A DNA stretch of 64,000 nt from Branchinecta lynchi (taxonomy: Eukaryota > Arthropoda > Branchiopoda > Anostraca > Branchinectidae): the NCBI GenBank assembly GCA_023053575.1, contig JAKZAP010000009.1, forward strand, positions 22,487,869 through 22,551,868. The letters run 5' to 3'. This document shows positions 20,607 to 31,534 of the stretch, one piece after another. Position 1 is the first letter of the stretch, and each line of letters opens with the position of its first letter. A program made the translations under genes and the position numbers. Below the pieces are notes generated by a model that did not search any database, had not been told where the DNA came from, and worked only from the letters and a program-made list of their open reading frames with translations.

Positions 20607-20614
20607 GTTGACAC

Positions 20615-21014
20615 ACGATTCGAGTTTTTGATTCTTAGGGCGACGTCTACAATTTCTTCCCGAGGATCACTGGCGTGTTTTGGACTTTGTGGAGTATTCG
20701 ATGTTTCGAGTCAGGAGCTAATGTTCCCCAACAAATCAGAAATGTATGTGCAACCAAGGACAAACCGCCCCCGAGAACTCGTTCCCCCATAGGCAAATGA
20801 CGATTTGTTGAGGTCCGGAAATCGAAGTGCCAGGGGCTAATGTTCCCTGACCAGTAAGAAAACCTGCGTAGCCTACTAGTTGGCTACAACAAGAACATAG
20901 ATGCAGCCAGTGACAGGAACGGAGCATTGTACCCGGGGACCCGTCTTTTCCCCCACCCATCGATTCGCCCACCCGTCATAATGCCCCAAAAATACGTCAT
21001 TACTCAAGCAACAG
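20615..21014. other. No gene recognised
   Basis: Unique-looking sequence between the hAT element and a minisatellite. Only short ORFs without recognisable motifs are present. Confidence 0.4.
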
Positions 21015-21165
21015 GACGTTGGGTGAATCTACGTTGGGCGAATCGACGGGTTGACGAATTGACGTTGGGTGAATCAGCAGTTGGACGAATCAGCGGTTGG
21101 GCGAATCGATGGTGGGCGAATCGACGGTTGGATGAATCGACGGAATTTTGGATTGGGCGTATTGA
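21015..21165 (+). repeat. Minisatellite, ~15-17-bp unit
   Basis: About nine diverged copies of a GTTGGGCGAATCGACG-like unit in tandem. The related half-site CGATTCGCCCACCC lies upstream at 20958. Confidence 0.8.
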
Positions 21166-21194
21166 CCGGTGGGGGTAGTGACGGTAACCCGGCT

Positions 21195-21647
21195 AGTATC
21201 TCTGAGTAAGGATTAAAGTTAATTGCAGTATTTGCTACTAGGATTATTCATATCACTATTTCGTATCAATCTTACCTCAGTAGAGTTATATGACAGAGCA
21301 AAAAGGTTCAAAATTAGGAAAAATGACTTGATTACCGGGCAAAAAGGCTCATAATTCGGAAAAATAATAATTGAAAAATTAAAAAAATAATATAATTTAA
21401 TTTTTAATGTTTTATAGAAACAGCTTCTGGCATATTAAGTTTCTATGAAATATTAATAATTAAATTATATTATTGTAATATGCCAGAAGCTGTTTCTATG
21501 AAATATGAAAAATTAAATTATATTATTTTTTTTCAATTTTCAATTATTGTATTTCAGAATTTTTAGCCTTTTTGCCCCGTCATAGAGTTAAGGATAATCC
21601 TGAGTAGCAAATACTGCAGTTAACTTTAATCCTTCCTTGGAGATACT
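21195..21647. mobile_element. Foldback/TIR element, family D
   Basis: About 450 bp with long inverted arms. Outer arms share AAGGATTAAAGTTAA-TGCAGTATTTGCTACT (left from 21208, right complement ending 21634). Inner arms share GGCAAAAAGGCT, AT-rich tracts and AAACAGCTTCTGGCATATT (left 21418, right complement 21480). No coding capacity. Its outer arm is shared with the array at 22726-23190. Confidence 0.75.
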
Positions 21648-21837
21648 TTTGATAGTGTAGGTGGATACAAAAGAATATCTCGTATAAATACAAGAACTTT
21701 AAGTATCCAATAACTCACATACGAGTGACTTATCAGACGACTATAGTATGAGAATTCTTATATAGGAAACCCCGTGTTTGTTCGCACGATGGCAATAACA
21801 TACTGTCAGCTACCAGGCTGTCGAAAGTCAGGGACTG

Positions 21838-21940
21838 GAAGAATTGAATCTGCAATCTGCGAATTGATTGATTGCAGGTTCGATTCTTCCAATCATTTCA
21901 ACAGCATGACGAGGACCTTTGCTAAGAAGGGCCGAAATAC
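21838..21940 (+). ncRNA. Hairpin followed by Penelope-like hammerhead motif, copy 2
   Basis: A 54-bp imperfect hairpin (GGAAGAATTGAATCTGCAATC and its near complement ending at 21891) directly precedes a degraded Penelope end: CAGC, ATGACGA, GGACCTTT/AGAAGGGCC, GAAA at 21902-21937. The 3' side of the stem is lost. Confidence 0.45.
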
Positions 21941-22725
21941 GAAATACAAAGCATCCGTAGCTGATTATCCCTTTTTAGCCATTATTGGAGTCAGAAATTT
22001 TTCCGTGCTCCCAGCTCCACAGTTTGTGGGTCGACTGTGGCTCGAAAAGTGTGTTTCCACGGCCTTTTGTGCGGTCCACAAGTTTGTTTCCACAACCAAC
22101 AAGATTTTCGTGGCTCGCTTTGTGGCACTAATTTGAACACCTGGCGAGGGCATTTGTAGATTTCGTGGCTCGATTCTGGCGGGAAATTCAAATTAAGCAG
22201 CAAAGTAGTATCCAAACAATAAAACAATAAAGCTAACTACTTTTTCAAGCATATAGACTTAAAAATGAGGATAATTTTTTTACAGAATGGTAATTACCGC
22301 CAAAAAAATAGACAAAACGGCGTTTCCGCGAGTTTCAGCTAGTAGCTCGACTGTGTGGCACACGATCATTTTTCCGCGACAAACACTTACAAGTGTGTAG
22401 CCCACAAATGTGTCGCGGAAAAAGGCCTATGTTTCGCAGTCAGCTTCGTCATATTTGTTTTCTAATCCTAAATTAAGTTGTGCACTCTCTTTGTACTCTG
22501 TTGTACTCTACTATTTTTGTTTTACAGAAGTCGGTAAACAAAAATGTTCATTCATTCAGTCAAAAGTTCCAAAAGGAAAATTTTGCACCAGAGTTTGTAC
22601 CTGGAATTTGAAAACCATACAAAAGTGCATAATCAGAAGCCCTGCAGACTGGTCCACCAAATGTGGACGATGGACTGGATCGCCCCTGAATCTGCAAGAT
22701 GAAGGTAAAAATTTTCTCCGATAGA
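21941..22725. repeat. Unclassified repeat with Cys-codon-like GTGG motifs
   Basis: Contains TTCCCGCC and GAGCCACGAAAT-like motifs (near 22160-22190) that recur in inverted orientation at 29715-29745. The ORF at 21774-22136 spans the previous repeat and is not called. No host gene is supported. Confidence 0.35.
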
Positions 22726-23205
22726 GGATTTAAGGTAACTGCTGTATTTGCTACTGGGACTAATCTTATCTCTACTGGGATAAGATTAATCCGGATTAGA
22801 AATAATCTTATCTCAGTGTAGACTTTTGCTACTACTAATCTTATATCTGCTGGGATAAGGTTAATCCGAATGTGACGATGGACTGGAGCGCCCCTGAATC
22901 TGCAAGACGAAGGTAAACTGTAAAAATTTTCTCCGATAAAGGATTAAAGTTAACTGTAGTATTTACTACTGGGACTAATCTTATCTCTACTGGGATAAGA
23001 TTAATCTGAATTAGAAATAATCTTATCTCAGTGTCGACTTTTGCTACTACTAATCTCATCTCTACTCGAATAAGATTAATCCTAATTAGAAATAACCTTA
23101 TCTCTACTGGGATAAGGTTAATCCGAATTAGAAACAATCTTATCTCAGTATAGACAATATTAATCCCAGTAGCGCATACTGCAAGATTTTTTTGTTTACA
23201 GTGTA
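22726..23205. repeat. Array of GGGATAAGATTAATC inverted units
   Basis: Short units such as ACTGGGATAAGATTAATCCG, separated by AGAAATAATCTTATCTC, repeat in both orientations around 22760-23160. Two copies start with the family D arm (GGATTAAAGTTAACTG near 22930, and a diverged one near 22728). Probably two or more overlapping D-related foldback elements. Confidence 0.65.
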
Positions 23206-23323
23206 GCACCTCCCCCTGAAAATTTTCTCCGTCCTCGGCTTTACCGACCAAACACGTTCATTAAGCACTTTTATTTCACGAAATTATATGTTAACAACTA
23301 TTAATGGCATTAAAAGTTTTTCT

Positions 23324-23329
23324 TTTATT
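23324..23329 (-). terminator. Polyadenylation signal of the peptide precursor
   Basis: AATAAA on the minus strand about 75 nt past the TAA of the cationic peptide exon. Confidence 0.6.
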
Positions 23330-23403
23330 AATCCCTGTAAATAAACAAATATAAAGTGTAAGCGTTCCGCCGTTGCGCGGCCCCTAACAGGTGTGGGTCT
23401 AAT

Positions 23404-23763
23404 TTAACGTCCAAGGGGAATCTGAACGCCTACAGATCCTGATCCATGTCTTCCAAGGTCTTTAAAAGCCCTTCCGATGCTTTTACCAATTTTCTTGACA
23501 CCATTCTTGATCTTCTTGAAAAAACCTCGCTTCTGCCTTCTGTGCTCCTTCTCCTCATAGGCAACCTCATGTTTGTGGTCCTCTCTGGTTTGATGGCTCC
23601 CCTGAAATACAGGATCAAACAGAGTATCGCTGTCGGTGGTCATCCTGTTATTCCGGGGGTATACTTTAGTGTCGGGGTTGTCAATGATCGGAGAAGGGAC
23701 TGAGTTCTCCTGGCTTGGAGCCTTGAAAACGTTAGAGTCAATGTCACGAACTGGTATATCCAC
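23404..23763 (-). CDS. Probable cationic amphipathic peptide precursor, last coding exon
   Basis: 119 codons on the minus strand, entered at a good splice acceptor (TTTTACCCATAG, AG at 23765-23764) and ending TAA at 23406-23404; AATAAA follows at 23329-23324, about 75 nt on. Residues 1-74 are acidic and hydrophilic. A dibasic furin-type site RRQKR lies at 75-79. The remaining 40 residues begin GFFKKIKNGVKKIG and carry a net charge near +9, with hydrophobics at 81, 82, 85, 89, 92, 96, 100 and 103, spaced for one face of a helix. This prepro layout is typical of secreted antimicrobial or membrane-active peptides. The signal-peptide exon should lie upstream (above 23765), but I did not find it; the LINE and hAT insertions there would be in the intron. 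Family not recognised; activity is inferred only. Confidence 0.65.
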   Translation of the reverse strand: MDIPVRDIDSNVFKAPSQENSVPSPIIDNPDTKVYPRNNRMTTDSDTLFDPVFQGSHQTREDHKHEVAYEEKEHRRQKRGFFKKIKNGVKKIGKSIGRAFKDLGRHGSGSVGVQIPLGR

Positions 23764-24011
23764 CTATGGGTAAAAATCACGTCACACAGGTTTTATTTGT
23801 ATTATTTAATTTCAAACAAATGCGGCACAACATTTCATGCGCGATCAAACCTACAATTAAAACATAATATATACAATTGTCATAGAATAAATACAGTAAT
23901 GCAGGTAAGGTTGATATCATACAAGGTAGAATAAGGCATAAAACTATTACAGTACCTTTCAGTTTTACAAGCGAAAGGTGTGAGTTTTAGTACTGTCACA
24001 CTGGCTTGGTT

Positions 24012-24612
24012 ATATGTGGAATAGAGGGCAGGGTCCGGGGAGAGAGTTAGGATTTGTTTCAAAAGAAGTTAGTAGTAGGTTAATTGACCAAGAAATCCAG
24101 GTTTGGTTAGCTAGGATAAGAGATAGTGGATCCTTGAGTTTGTATGCAGAGGCTAAAGAGATTTGGGGTGAAGAAATTTATTTTAAAGCGGGTCTAAAAA
24201 AAGAGGAAATGAAACTAATTTTAAAAATGAGGGCAGATAGCTTGCCTCTGGTGAAAGAAGAAAGTATTTGGGAAGTGTTAGGGGAAATCTGGTCCTTACT
24301 TTTGTCCAATGTGCGGTGAGGGAGATGAGGATCTAATTCATTTTATGTCTGGTTGTGATGAAATTGAGGATCTGAGGGAGGAAATTTTTAAGGGAGGGAT
24401 TCATGGGAGGAAGTGGTTGGTAAATATTATGCGGAGTAGGGATTTTCTTAGTATAAGAAACCTGGCGAGGTTCCTCAGAATGGCCAGTCGGCACAGGGAA
24501 AAGTGTTTGAGTGGGGTTTAGTGTAGTAGTGTGGCCGTTTATTTTGTATTTACATGTGTTTGTTATGGCCTTTGGGCTCTGAAGACAAATAAATATCATA
24601 TCATCATATCAT
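24012..24612 (+). pseudogene. 3' end of a non-LTR retrotransposon (LINE family 1, copy a)
   Basis: The C-terminal part of a LINE reverse-transcriptase protein. The first frame (to about 24270) encodes GFVSKEVSSRLIDQEIQVW and LILKMRADSLPL. After a frameshift near 24280 the second frame encodes CPMCGEGDEDLIHF followed by GCDEIEDLR, the Cys/His zinc-binding module usual after LINE RT domains, and then RNLARFLRMASRH and a stop at 24521. The tail ends in (TCATA)n-like repeats at 24596-24612. It is 5'-truncated and dead. A second copy is at 42265-43085. Confidence 0.8.
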
Positions 24613-24839
24613 AGCTGCTTCTCTTGGAGGTCTGGTTCTTTCAGGTTTAAATGGTGGTTTCGTTCATTCGGTCAAAGGTGATTTTGCTATAGGCATACCC
24701 AGTCAGGGGCGTCCCGAGGGGGGGTGGGGGTGCAGCACCAGCCCCCCCCCCCCGAACCCAAAAAGCCTGTGGGAAAAGAATTCCGGTAATTTTGACTGGG
24801 GCGGCGAAGCCGCGCCAGTTAAAATTTGTCGAATTCACC

Positions 24840-26010
24840 TGAATTTGATGATTTTAGGGAATCTACCGGATTATTGCTCAGGGAACCTATCGGATTTTGC
24901 TTAGGGAATCTACGCTAAATCTTTCACAAGGAATCTACCGGAACTTGTATCAGGGAATCTACCGGAATTTGCCCCTCGGAATTTACGAAATTCGGCTCAG
25001 GAAATCTACCTGAATTTGTGCGAAATCTTTCAGAAGGAATCTACCGGAACTTGTCTCAGGATCTCACGGAATTTACCCCTCGGAATCTACGAAGTTCGTT
25101 CCGGAATTTGTGCGAAATCTTTCACTAGTAATCTACCGGAATTTACCCCTCGGAATCTACGAAATTCGGCTGAGGGAATCTACCAGATTTTGCTCATGGA
25201 ATCGACGCTAAATCTTTCACAAGGAATCTACCGGAACTTGTCTCAGGGAATCTACCGAAATCAACCCCTCGGAATCTACAAAATTCGGCTCAGTGAATCT
25301 ACCGGAATTTGTGCGAAATCTTTCACAAGGAACCTATTGGAATTGTCTCAGGGAATCTATCAGAATTTACCCCACAGAATCTACCAGAATACGGCTCAGG
25401 GAATCTACCATAATTTGCGCGATATCTTTCACAAAGAACCCTACCCCTCGGGATTTACCCCTCGGAATCTACAAAATTCGGATTAGGGAATCTACCGGAA
25501 TTGGTGCAAAATCTTTCACAAAAAATCTACCGGAACTCTTCTCAGGGGATCTACCGGATTTTACCTCTCGGAATCTACGAAATTCGGCTCAGGGAATCTA
25601 CCAGAATTTGTGCGAAATCTTTCACAAGGAATCTACCGGAACTTGTCTCAGGGAATCTACCGGAATTCACCCCACGAAATCTACCAGGATTCGGCTCAGG
25701 GAACCTACCGGATTTTACTTATGGAATCTACGCTAAATATTCACAAGGAATCTACCGGAATTTACCCCACGGAATCTACCAGAATTAGCCCAGGGAGTCT
25801 ACCGAAATCTGTCTCAGGGAATCTACCGGAATTTACCCCACGGAGTCTACCAGAATTAGACCAGGGAGTCTACCAGATTTTGGCTCAGGGAATCTGTTGG
25901 AATTTCGCAGGAATAAGTGCGATATCTTTCACAAGGATTCTACCAGAACTTGTCCCGGGGAATCTACCGTAGTTTACCACACAGAATCTACCGGAATTCG
26001 GCTGAATCTA
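24840..26010 (+). repeat. ~33-bp tandem array inside the hAT element
   Basis: About 35 diverged units of a GGAATCTACCGGAATTTNCCC-type sequence, alternating with CAGGGAATCTACC and CGAAATCTTTCACAAGG variants (higher-order units of roughly 100 bp). Because the unit length is near a multiple of three, long frames read as repetitive GIYRNL/GIYQ peptides; I treat these as artefacts. Confidence 0.85.
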
Positions 26011-26114
26011 AATCCAAAAAGTGTCAATAGCTTTCTCAACTCCTTTCCGGTGATATGGGTGAACCGAGAGGAGTTCAAAAACGAATTAGCTTTGTTTCAA
26101 CATGATGGAGAAAG

Positions 26115-26330
26115 TTGCCGAGAGAGCCTCGAAATAAAACAAAATTTGAAGACACAGTCGAGGTCTGTCGTCAACTGAAAGACGGCTTACCACTAGTATC
26201 GAAAGAGTTCAAACTGCCCAAGACAATCCCTATTCCGTCAGCAAAAGGGGATCGAATGTTTAGCAAGATGAAGCTGTTTAAGACCACCTTGCGTTCAACA
26301 ATGGCTGGCCAGTGTAAAGTCTGCTACTAA
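26115..26330 (+). pseudogene. hAT transposase C-terminal dimerisation (hATC) remnant
   Basis: Encodes KEFKLPKTIPIPSAKGDRM followed by FSKMKLFKTTLRSTM and a stop. The hATC domain of hAT transposases has the pattern P-x-SSA-x-ERxFSxLKxIKTxLRSTM, which this matches with changes in the conserved SSA and ER positions. The DDE catalytic part and N-terminal zinc finger are missing. It lies just upstream of the right TIR, where the end of the transposase gene belongs. Confidence 0.8.
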
Positions 26331-26678
26331 TAGCATGTGAAACAAATCTAGTTGATAGGTGAGAAATAGGTTGTGTTGTTGACAAACGGGAAATGGTTAA
26401 AACGCGACGAGTAAATGTGTAGGGTGTTTTGAATGTCAGATTTTTGTTTTGTTTTAAGTGTTAACGAGCCTTTTTTTGTTTGCTCTTGTTTACAATACAT
26501 AATCGAAGTCAGAACACAAACAGTATTCTAGAGTTTCTTCAGAGATTATCGCTACGGAGAATTTCCGGTAAAACCTCGAAAAATTTCGGTAAAATCTCGA
26601 AAAATTCCGGTAAAATTCTGAAGCTGCACCCCCCCCCCCCCCTCTTCAGGAAGGTGTCGGGACGCCCCTCTACCCAGT

Positions 26679-27270
26679 GCAGTCTTTTACTTTTGGTGGA
26701 CCCAGGGCTATCCATGGATTTCTGGCCCCTTTTTTCAGTCAAAAACGTAAAAACCTCAGCACACGATTCTTGGTCGAGCTATCCCATTGTTGCCACTTTC
26801 CCCTGGCGGAACCTGTGACATTTGGCAGCAAAAATCTGTGACATCCTGGAGCCTACAAAATTCGGTCCCTTTTTGGTTTTCACTAAAAAAAACTCGTGGT
26901 TTCTGGGTTCCAATTTACTCTTATAACAGGAGGTCATATTCGTAAAACAAATAAATACCTTTTCTGGAAAAGAGGAAGCCTCGAATTTGGCCAAAATACT
27001 TTAAAATCACAGAATTTCAGGCATTCTTGCCACAAGTGCGATTTCCTGTGACAAATTTTTCACAGCTGTGAATCTGGGAGAAGTCGAAAACCTGTGACAA
27101 ATCGCAGAATTATTCGACCAGTGGCAACACTGCACCCCATGGTCACATCTGAGCAAAATTTCAGTAACGTAAACGACGAGGGTGCAACGTAGCTAGTAAA
27201 CCCTTGATCGTAAAGTACAAGGCATTACGGTTAGCAACCGTACCTGGTTTCTCATCAATTAACACCGGCT
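26679..27270. other. No gene recognised
   Basis: Single-copy-looking sequence with no repeat ends and no ORF carrying a recognisable motif. Confidence 0.4.
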
Positions 27271-29165
27271 GTTTGTCCTCTCGTATCCCCCCCCCCCCCC
27301 GAGCACCGACCTAAGGGTAGAGACGCAAATGGACATAATTGTGCCAGTCTTAATCCAACTTTCAGCTTTTACTTCGTTTATGGAAATCCCACGCGCACGA
27401 ATATAGTTAGAGGTGTAATCTTGACGTTCCCAGAGTACTCCTTTGAGGCACTCACGAGGTGGTGCTTCCAAAATGGATTTCGTTCGAAAAAACAAGAGTT
27501 GAAAGCTCCCATGGCACTTGTCGGAGTAGTTAGCATGTTTGTCAGTTTGTCCCCCTCCAGCTCCCCACACCCCGAGTGATCAGACCTACTTCGGACTTGA
27601 ACAGACCTACTTCGGACTTGAAACTGAACATTTGAGACATTCGTTCTTAACACTTTTCAAGTTTAATGCACGTCCGATCACCCGTTGCTAAGTTATGAAT
27701 TTTACCAGATTCCGGGTTGCCCGTCCCTCTACTCCCCCACGATTGTCGGATCGGGAAAAGGAATACTTTCTAGTCAATATGGGCCTGCCCCTAATAGGCC
27801 TGCCAAATTTCATGGTCCTAGAACATCTGGAAGCACCCTAGCTCAAGATCACCAAAATTCCGGGACCCCCCCCCCCCCAACTTCCCCCACCGTGACAGGA
27901 TTAGGTCCTGTTTTGTCAGGAATGGATCTAGGGTTTACGCTTGCTCTTCCAACCAAGTCCACCTCTGATTCGACCTTAAGTGATTCAAGACATTTCTGGT
28001 GCCCCCTCCAGCTCCCCCCCCCCCTCAGTGATCAGATCTGGTCCAGACTTGAAAGTGAACATCCGAGACAGTTGTTGTTAATACTTACCAAGTTTCATGT
28101 AAGTCCGATCACCCGTTGAATGTCACCAGATTCCGGATTCCCCACCCCTCTACTCCCCCCAAGATGATCGGATCGGGGAAGGGACGTTATTTTAGTCAAT
28201 ATGGTAGAATCTCTAAAATGCCTACCAAGTTTCATGGTCCTAGCACATCTCGAAGTACCGTAACTCGAGATCACCCGAATTCCGGTAAACCCCCTGCAAC
28301 TCCCCCCACTGTGACACGACACAGTCCTGTTTTGTCAGTAATGTATCTAGGGTTTAAGCTTGTTCTTCCCACCAAACCTTTCAGAATATTTCCGGTGCCC
28401 CCTTCCTCCCCCCCCCCCCCAGTTATCGTCTCAGGTCCGAATCTGAAAAGGAACATCTGGTGCACCTGTTCTTGACACTTATCAAGTTTCATGCACGTCC
28501 GGTTACCCGTTCCAAATTTATGCATGTTACTAATTTCCGGATTACCCATCCCTCCACTCCTCCTGCGATGGTCGGATCGGGGAATCGACTATTCTCAACG
28601 CAGTCTGTTCGGGTCCCTAATATGCCTACCAAAGTTCATCGTCCTAGTACCGAACTCGCAGGATCACCGAAGTCCGCTCCCCCCCCTCCCCAACTCCTCC
28701 CACTGTGCCCGAATCTGGTCCGGTTATATGAACAATATATCTAGTACTTGTGCTTGTTCTTCCCACCAAGTTTCGTCCCGATCCCTCAACTCTAAGCGTT
28801 TCCCAAGATTTCCGGTTCCCCACTTCCAGCTCCCCCCTTAAAGTCACTGGATCCGGTCCAGATTTTAACTGGGTCGTCTGAGGCACGAGATCTTTCCAAA
28901 TATAAAATTTCATTGCTATCCGATCACCCGTTCAAAAGTTATAAATACCTCAAGACTCTCTACTCCCCCAGCGATGCTCGGATCGGAGAAATGACTACTT
29001 CCAACTTAATCATTTGGGGTCCCTGATACGCCTGCCAAGTTTTATCGTCCTAGCTTGTGTGGACATGTCTGAACTAGCAAAATCTGGACCGATCGACCGA
29101 CAGACCGACGCACGGGCAGAAACTGCGATCGCTATATAGCACTTGACCAGAGGACAAGTGCCATA
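27270..29165 (+). repeat. ~405-bp tandem array with poly-C tracts (family H)
   Basis: About four diverged units, each starting near ACCAGATTCCGGNTTNCCC (27705, 28125, 28535, then a degraded one near 28950) and containing GTCGGATCGGG, CCTGCCAAATTTCATGGTCCTAG and poly-C runs of 8-12. It ends at 29110-29165 in GCGATCGCTATATAGCACTTG followed by a short hairpin CACTTG..CAAGTG and CCATAAAA. The same end occurs at 59208-59260, so units are parts of a dispersed element that has expanded in tandem here. Confidence 0.75.
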
Positions 29166-29174
29166 AAAATATGC

Positions 29175-29385
29175 AATTGACGAATTCAGTTTGTTTTTGG
29201 TTGTGTTTATTCTGATTGTTTTTAATTAACTTTACATTGCACCAACACCAGTCAAAATTGATTCCCCTCCGAATCTGGAAGGGAGTCCTTTTTGATGATG
29301 GGGATCATAAGCGAAGCATTCCCCGTCCGCGGGAAACTCTTCAAGTCGAGTCCTCGGGGAACGGCGAGAATACGCCTTAGATGTC
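29175..29385. mobile_element. TIR family B, copy 1 (partial)
   Basis: Shares TTTACATTGCACCAACACCAG and TCCTCGGGGAACGGCGAGAATACGCC with copies at 33706, 45770 and 62801. The left terminus is missing. Confidence 0.65.
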
Positions 29386-30285
29386 GGCCGCTAGGTGGAG
29401 ACGACCAGAGGAGTGATATGGGGGGGAGGGAGCAGGGGGAGGAAGCCATCCTAGCGTTGTACTGCCACTCCGTTAAAAAAAACACCATTTTCTATTTAGT
29501 CAAATGAAGAAGATGAAAAATTTTGTATCAGAAGTGTGCCTCACATTTGACCCAAAGTTGAAAACCGCGGAAATTCCGTTAATAAAATTATAATCCAGAT
29601 AACAGCTCAATAAACATAACTTCCGGTTCACTTTGTAATAGAAGGATACTCAGTTTTATGTTTCTCTGCTTGATAAATGTTAATACTTCGAATTTAATTT
29701 ACAGATAAATTTGAATTTCCCGCCAAGTCTGAGCCACAAAATGGAAAATCGACTCGCCAATCGTCTCTCAAATTCGGACAGCAAAGTTAGCCACACGACC
29801 CTTGTTACTCAGGCACTTGGTGGCAACAAGAAGAAATAATAGTACAATCACATCTCACGATAATATAATCATAATCATATAGTACTATAATCACACAACA
29901 AAATGATAAATAAGAATAATAATAGTTCTTGGTGGCCACACAAACAGCCGTGGAAACACTATTTGTGAGCCGTAAACTATTTGCGGGATCGCAGAAAAAA
30001 AAATTGGTGCTGCCCTTGGCGATTTTCCATAGAAAAATTAATAATAAATAGAACATACACACATGTCCGTATCAATAACAAAAAGGGACGTAGAGGTCTG
30101 GACGTGAAAACTAACAAAAGGATATTCATCTCTGAAAAGCGAACTCAATTTTGGTATTTTCCTTGAAGAAGAAGAATATTTTGACAAAACATAATGATTG
30201 ATGTGAGTTTTATAATAATCGTATTTTCGACCCAACTGGGCTCAATTCGGTATTTTCGTTGAAGACGGAGAATATTTTGATAAAA
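29386..30285. other. No gene recognised
   Basis: Includes motifs resembling 22000-22200 in inverted orientation (TTCCCGCCAAGTCTGAGCC at 29718). Near 30150-30240 lies a duplicated GAATATTTTGA-AAAA block, whose second copy is the insertion site of family F copy 2. Confidence 0.4.
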
Positions 30286-31384
30286 TAACAAGACCAAAGG
30301 TTCCGATGGGATCCCAAAAATTCAATATCTGATCCCGACAACTAGTTCTTGTCTTAGCCAGATCCAGTCATCGCCAGACTCCTTGAACATTCTTACAATT
30401 AAAATTCAGAAAAAGTTTAAGGCCAAATAGCTAATCATCTGAGAAAACCAAGTTCAGATTTGGATTCATCACGTGTGTTTACCCCTATAAATCATATCTG
30501 TTTTGACGAAAACTTCCTGCCACTTCTGCCAATTTCCCGGTTTCGGCCGAACTCCAGAACTACTTGTCCGGCGAAAAAACAAAGCTAAAAAACGAACTCA
30601 GGGTATCTTCTTTCCCCAATAATACAAATCTAATCCACTTCACCTTATAACAAATTTTCTGACTCCAGCCGGATTCCGGTCGAACTATATGTCCGGGTAA
30701 AATCTGATTATCACACACGGATTCAGCATCTCTTCCTTAAAATCGGTTATCTAATCAACCAGAAATAAAACTTTAACTTCTAACAATTTACCGGTTTTGG
30801 CCGGATTCCGGGCGAACTAGATGTCCGGGTAGAACATTGTTTTCACATATGTGTTCAGCATGTCTTCTTGCCCTAAATTGAACATCTAATCAACTCCAAA
30901 TACAAAATTGTAATTTTAACAAACTTTCCGGTTTGGGCCGGATTCAGGGCGAACTATTTGTCCGTCAAGAACATGGTTTTCACCATCGTCTTCATCATGT
31001 CTTCCTACTCTTAATCGAATATCTAATCAACTTCAAATAAAACTTTTACTTTAAACAAACTTTCCGGTTTCGGCCGGATTCCGGGCAAACTACTTGTCCG
31101 TTGACAAAATGGTTTTCACCGTCGTGTTCAGCATGTCTTCTTACCCCGTAATCGACTATCACATTAGCTGTTTCAAAATATTTTGTTTTCCCTTAATTTG
31201 AACCACCTCCCCCACCCCTAAATGTAGGGCTACAAAGCCCATCTACGAACTCGACTGGTCCGACGACCCAACAAATCCTCACACCAAGTTTCATCAAAAT
31301 ATCTCATTCCCTTCGAGAGTTATCGTGCTTACAGACGGACAACATTTGCGATGTCATAGGTACTTACGTTTTGGGATCCCAAAA
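30286..31384 (+). mobile_element. Repeat family F, copy 2
   Basis: 1.1 kb copy with the same ends as 2552-3668: TAACAAGACCAAAGG at the left and the perfect palindrome TTTTGGGATCCCAAAA at 31369-31384. It contains the same internal 120-140-bp units. The flanks align to a nearby uninserted duplicate at 30163-30235 (GAATATTTTGACAAAA joined to a TGATGT..TTTATAATAATC block), which approximates the empty site. Confidence 0.8.
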
Positions 31385-31534
31385 ACAGTTGATGTTTGCT
31401 TTATAATAATCATATTTTCGTCCCAACGCGGCAAAGCAATTTATTATTTCGTGCTATTAATTTCTGTAGAATAATATAGCTTATGCTAATAGAACTCCTC
31501 CTATCAAGACTTGAGCCACTCCATGTCCGCCGGA

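Larger units (their letters stand above)
24704..26670 (+). mobile_element. Internally rearranged hAT element carrying a repeat array
   Basis: 1967 bp, left end CAGGGGCGTCCCGA and right end the complement (TCGGGACGCCCCT, last base changed), flanked by a perfect 8-bp duplication TACCCAGT at 24696-24703 and 26671-26678. That is diagnostic of hAT. It holds a transposase C-terminal remnant (26115-26330) and a large ~33-bp tandem array in place of the rest of the gene. Poly-C tracts adjoin both ends. Confidence 0.92.

Noticed and set aside
21774..22136. 120-codon ORF
   Set aside because: Spans a hairpin and a Penelope end fragment; not a coherent protein.
25016..25972. Repetitive ORFs encoding GIYRNL-type peptides
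   Set aside because: Open in several frames at once, because the tandem unit lacks stops; no start context or conserved domain.
24840..26010. CRISPR-like array of short repeats
   Set aside because: Units are diverged, contiguous and without unique spacers, and they lie inside a hAT transposon of a eukaryote.
27685..28841. Proline-rich ORFs on both strands
   Set aside because: Produced by poly-C tracts in the 405-bp tandem array; frames shift between units.
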